From assembly GCF_028401955.1 (NCBI RefSeq), contig NZ_JAQOTJ010000006.1, positions 222,397 through 286,396 on the forward strand: a DNA stretch of 64,000 bases, given 5' to 3'. Made by a program: the position numbers and the translations under genes. The notes under the pieces were generated by a model. It did not search any database and had not been told where the DNA came from. It worked only from the letters and a program-made list of their open reading frames with translations. This document shows, in pieces, positions 63,802 through 64,000 of the stretch (the first letter of the stretch is position 1; every line of letters begins with the position of its first letter). This DNA comes from Bacillus sp. BP-3 (GTDB lineage Bacteria > Bacillota > Bacilli > Bacillales > Bacillaceae_G).

Positions 63802-63830
63802 TTGACATCAAAAAACAAAGATGTTAACAT
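63802..63830 (+). promoter_or_regulatory. rrn promoter P2
   Basis: TTGACA at 63802, 17 bases, TAACAT at 63825. The two -35 elements are 88 bp apart, the usual Bacillus rrn arrangement. Confidence 0.85.
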
Positions 63831-63857
63831 GAGGAAGTCGCAATTGAGCGGCGGATA

Positions 63858-63880
63858 AGTTCTTTGAAAACTGAACGAAA
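63858..63880 (+). promoter_or_regulatory. rrn leader antitermination/processing region (boxA-like)
   Basis: AGTTCTTTGAAAACTGAAC lies between P2 and the 16S gene, the position and form of the boxA-type leader of Bacillus rRNA operons. Confidence 0.6.
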
Positions 63881-63925
63881 CAAACAACGTGAAACGTCAA
63901 TTTTTATTTATGATGCTAGACAAAC

Positions 63926-64000
<75 letters not shown>

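Overview
This 64 kb window looks like chromosomal DNA of a low-GC, endospore-forming Firmicute. Gene content and order point to the Bacillus cereus group. There are sspE and sspK spore proteins, RecX-YfhH-SspK-YfhJ-YfhP-MutY and YgaB-YgaC-YgaD-YgaE-GsaB-Bcp-PerR-YgzB blocks shared with B. subtilis, PflB/PflA, UgtP, and an rrn operon starting at the right edge. Dispersed intergenic repeats of the kind called bcr in this group are also present. From memory, other B. cereus group genomes carry many more genes between the left-edge rRNA methyltransferase and the nagE-pfl region. The compact layout would therefore suit a reduced-genome member such as B. cytotoxicus, but this is inference only.

Layout. 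1-9.6 kb holds the 3' part of a 23S rRNA uracil methyltransferase gene, an L,D-transpeptidase, a DnaD-domain protein, an ABC-F ATPase with an attenuator-like leader, an ADP-ribosylglycohydrolase, a second-copy type truA and a GNAT gene. Several decayed small coding remnants lie between them. 9.9-13.7 kb is a sigma-54 circuit: an enhancer-binding regulator, a palindromic candidate enhancer, a well-formed -24/-12 promoter, a small biotinyl/lipoyl-fold protein and an APC amino-acid permease. 13.7-23.2 kb carries a YtaF-like membrane protein, glutaminase, a GlcNAc-type PTS transporter behind a cre-like site, a membrane serine hydrolase and pyruvate kinase, interspersed with a roughly 130-bp repeat.

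23.4-29.3 kb is one tight operon: two small DUF2642-like proteins, two paralogous glycosyltransferases each made of two fused GT2 units, a WbpA-type nucleotide-sugar dehydrogenase and an SDR epimerase. It probably makes and attaches a uronate-containing surface or spore glycan. 29.3-34.3 kb has pflB-pflA behind a Rex/Fnr-like palindrome, then ugtP. 34.4-34.6 kb is a cluster of DnaA boxes. 35.4-35.6 kb encodes a tRNA-like RNA with its own promoter and terminator. 35.6-42.1 kb contains an amidohydrolase and the yfh/recX/mutY block.

42.2-47.5 kb is one very large secreted lamin-tail/metallophosphoesterase gene. 47.5-64 kb holds sspE, the yga block, a large glutamate synthase gene without an adjacent small subunit, gsaB, a three-gene ABC-2 exporter, a small K+-channel-like protein, bcp, perR with a Per box, ygzB, the tandem rrn promoters and the first bases of 16S rRNA.

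Many genes are bounded by clear intrinsic terminators, several shared by convergent genes or overlapping stop codons. The strongest leads for something undescribed are the tRNA-like transcription unit at 35.4-35.6 kb, the DnaA-box cluster at 34.4-34.6 kb, the six-copy structured repeat family, and the double-unit glycosyltransferase operon.
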